A stretch of 7,659 nt of DNA from an uncultured Actinomycetes bacterium (lineage in GTDB: Bacteria > Actinomycetota > Actinomycetes > Nanopelagicales > Nanopelagicaceae): NCBI GenBank assembly GCA_903918325.1, contig CAIXDY010000162.1:1-7659 (forward strand). The letters run 5' to 3'. The notes beneath the pieces were generated by a model. It did not search any database. It saw only the letters and a list, made by a program, of their open reading frames with translations, and had not been told where the DNA came from. Shown piece by piece: positions 6,634-7,659 of the stretch (its first letter is position 1; the number at the start of each line of letters is the position of its first letter). The translations under genes were made by a program, and so were the position numbers.

Positions 6634-6659
6634 CCAACAGCAACATCTGTTGGCCAACA
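6634..6659 (+). repeat. Inverted repeat in the whiB7 leader after the terminator
   Basis: CCAACAG (6634-6640) and CTGTTGG (6647-6653) form a perfect 7-bp stem with a 6-base loop. The right arm overlaps a perfect 12-bp palindrome, TGTTGGCCAACA (6648-6659). It lies 10-15 bases before the whiB7 Shine-Dalgarno but does not pair with it. It could stabilise the read-through mRNA, shape ribosome access, or be a protein-binding site; nothing in the sequence decides between these. Confidence 0.45.
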
Positions 6660-6668
6660 CAGGAAGAA

Positions 6669-6674
6669 GAGGTG
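6669..6674 (+). promoter_or_regulatory. Shine-Dalgarno of whiB7 (GAGGTG)
   Basis: GAGG at 6669-6672 lies eight bases before the ATG at 6681. It supports ATG 6681 over the GTG at 6672, which would overlap the site itself. Confidence 0.7.
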
Positions 6675-6680
6675 AGAACT

Positions 6681-7091
6681 ATGAGCGTTCTCTTCAGCGA
6701 ACTACTAGTACCAGGCTGGGCAGATGAAAAGATCGGTTTAGATGCAGTAACGGGCACTTATTCCGACGGTTCATCATTTAATTTGCCATGCCATACAGCA
6801 GATCCCGAACTCTTCTTCTCTGAAGCAGATTGTTCGATTGCAGAAGCCAAGTCCCTCTGCGGTGGATGTCCTGTGCGCGCACAATGTCTTGAAGGTGCGA
6901 TGTCACGACAAGAGCCCGCAGGAGTATGGGGCGGAGAACTCTTTGAAGATGGACGAGTGATCGCTAAGAAGCGCAAAGCTGGCCGACCATCCTTGAATGA
7001 AGTTGCTGCACGTGAAGTTAATGCACCAGCTGTACTAGAGGTTGTTTCTCCAATTTCTAGTGAAGCCGATCGTGAAGAGGATGCGGCATAG
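6681..7091 (+). CDS. whiB7: WhiB7/WblC antibiotic-resistance transcription regulator, 136 aa
   Basis: A WhiB-family [4Fe-4S] protein that acts with the primary sigma factor to activate intrinsic drug-resistance genes and itself. Cluster ligands are Cys37 (LPCHTADPELFF) and the C-x2-C-x5-C set Cys60, Cys63, Cys69 (LCGGCPVRAQC); Cys51 is extra. They are followed by the sigma-binding turn EPAGVWGG (78-85) and a basic AT-hook-like KKRKAGRP (96-103). The subtype call rests on EPxGVWGGE.F, on the AT-hook placed directly behind the turn (the WhiB7 hallmark), on the MSVL start shared with mycobacterial WhiB7, and on the uvrD2 neighbourhood plus uORF-attenuator leader. The AT-hook is weaker than the mycobacterial RGRPRK: the core GRP is kept, but the following basic residues are replaced by Ser-Leu. 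The protein is longer than the 92-aa M. tuberculosis WhiB7, with about 34 residues before the first cluster Cys and an acidic tail ending EADREEDAA. It converges on tadC with a 10-base gap and no visible terminator. Confidence 0.88.
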   Translation: MSVLFSELLVPGWADEKIGLDAVTGTYSDGSSFNLPCHTADPELFFSEADCSIAEAKSLCGGCPVRAQCLEGAMSRQEPAGVWGGELFEDGRVIAKKRKAGRPSLNEVAAREVNAPAVLEVVSPISSEADREEDAA

Positions 7092-7101
7092 TCTGAGTTA
7101 A

Positions 7102-7659
7102 TTAATTTGCAAATAAATTCAAATTTGTTAATGATGGCCATAAAGCAAAAAGAATTGAGATGGGCAGGATTAGGAAAACAACTGGAATCATCATGGAGAT
7201 TTCAGCTTTTCCTGCCGCATTCATAATTCGATTTCGCTGATTTCCGCGGGCCTCCAGCGCATGCCGAGAAAGCACTTCGATAAGTGGTGCGCCTCGTAAA
7301 GTTGCAGTAACAACTGCATCTACGAAGCGACGAATCATGACAGATTTAACGCGGCGTCCCATGGCATCTAAAGTTAGGTGGAGCGGTTGGCCAGCACGAA
7401 TTTCAGAAATGACTACAGCAAATTCTTTCGAAAGTTCGCCTTCGGCAGATTCAGCAATTCGAAGCATTGCTTGCATAGGTGTTTCACCTGCAGCGATAGC
7501 TAAGGTCATCATTTCAATAATGGCTGGAAACTCAGATTCAATTTTCTCTCGATGGTGCTTAATTTGTGCGCTTAATTCACGATCAATAAAAATAAATACC
7601 AAAGCCGCCGTCATCGATAAAAAGAGGATTGTTGCGAAAATCGGTTTACCTGAAACCAT
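7102..7659 (-). CDS. tadC: TadC-like type II secretion F-domain membrane protein, 5' end probably outside the window
   Basis: The 185 residues in view match the C-terminal part of TadC/GspF-type inner-membrane proteins that form the platform of Tad (Flp) pilus machines. A hydrophobic helix near the start (FATILFLSMTAALVFIFI, about residues 8-25) is followed by the cytoplasmic helical T2SSF domain: EFPAIIEMMTLAIAAGETPMQAM, EIRAGQPLHLTLDAMGRRV, RRFVDAVVTATLRGAPLIEVL. A C-terminal membrane helix follows (ISMMIPVVFLILPISILFAL). The in-frame ATG at 7657-7659 is the last codon of the window; family members usually have about 100 more N-terminal residues with further membrane helices, so the gene probably extends beyond the edge. 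TadB is the closest alternative; the single C-terminal helix and terminal position in the locus fit TadC slightly better. It is unrelated in function to its convergent neighbour whiB7. Confidence 0.78.
   Translation of the reverse strand: MVSGKPIFATILFLSMTAALVFIFIDRELSAQIKHHREKIESEFPAIIEMMTLAIAAGETPMQAMLRIAESAEGELSKEFAVVISEIRAGQPLHLTLDAMGRRVKSVMIRRFVDAVVTATLRGAPLIEVLSRHALEARGNQRNRIMNAAGKAEISMMIPVVFLILPISILFALWPSLTNLNLFAN

Noticed and set aside
7092..7130. AT-rich inverted repeats (TTAATTAA, AATTTG/CAAATT) between whiB7 and tadC as a terminator
   Set aside because: The stems are short and pure A/T, mostly inside the tadC coding end, with no GC-rich stem followed by a T run.
6758..7141. A 127-codon open frame on the minus strand opposite whiB7
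   Set aside because: It is antisense to the cysteine-cluster coding region and shows no domain; its Ser/Ala-rich translation is typical of a shadow of a real gene.
1..7659. CRISPR arrays, tRNA/rRNA genes, insertion sequences or prophage genes
   Set aside because: No regularly spaced repeats, tRNA cloverleaf, transposase motifs or terminal repeats were seen on either strand.

Overview
The window looks like a piece of a streamlined actinobacterial chromosome. GC is moderate (mid-40s % by eye), genes are packed almost end to end, and the gene order adnB - nudC - uvrD2 - whiB7 is the one known from high-GC actinobacteria such as Mycobacterium (Rv3201c, Rv3199c, Rv3198c, Rv3197A). Modest GC, very short intergenic gaps, a trimmed UvrD2 and a Tad-pilus gene together suggest a small-genome planktonic lineage such as the freshwater Nanopelagicales (acI). 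That placement is inference; no rRNA or other marker is present.

Layout: (1) positions 1-2819 (+) hold the larger C-terminal part of an AdnB-type helicase-nuclease, cut by the left edge. (2) 2816-3619 (-) is an intact endonuclease/exonuclease/phosphatase-family hydrolase that converges on adnB with a 4-bp tail overlap. (3) About 3620-3646 is a tiny divergent spacer in which two opposite -10 hexamers lie one base apart, probably giving leaderless mRNAs. (4) 3647-4594 (+) nudC and 4595-6268 (+) uvrD2 are directly abutting and probably co-transcribed. (5) 6269-6680 is the most interesting part: a promoter with an AT-rich block against its -35, a 52-codon upstream ORF, a strong intrinsic terminator, and an alternative long hairpin that uses the terminator's left arm. 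(6) 6681-7091 (+) encodes WhiB7/WblC, the actinobacterial regulator of intrinsic antibiotic resistance. (7) 7102-7659 (-) is the C-terminal part of a TadC-like pilus/secretion membrane protein, cut by the right edge.

Functionally, the left two thirds combine double-strand-break processing (AdnB), a second SF1 helicase (UvrD2) and NAD(H)/NAD-capped RNA hydrolysis (NudC). The right third is an antibiotic-stress regulator behind a translation-sensing attenuator. The best candidate for a system worth describing is this whiB7 attenuator: the terminator and a competing antiterminator that spans the uORF stop codon can both be read directly from the bases.
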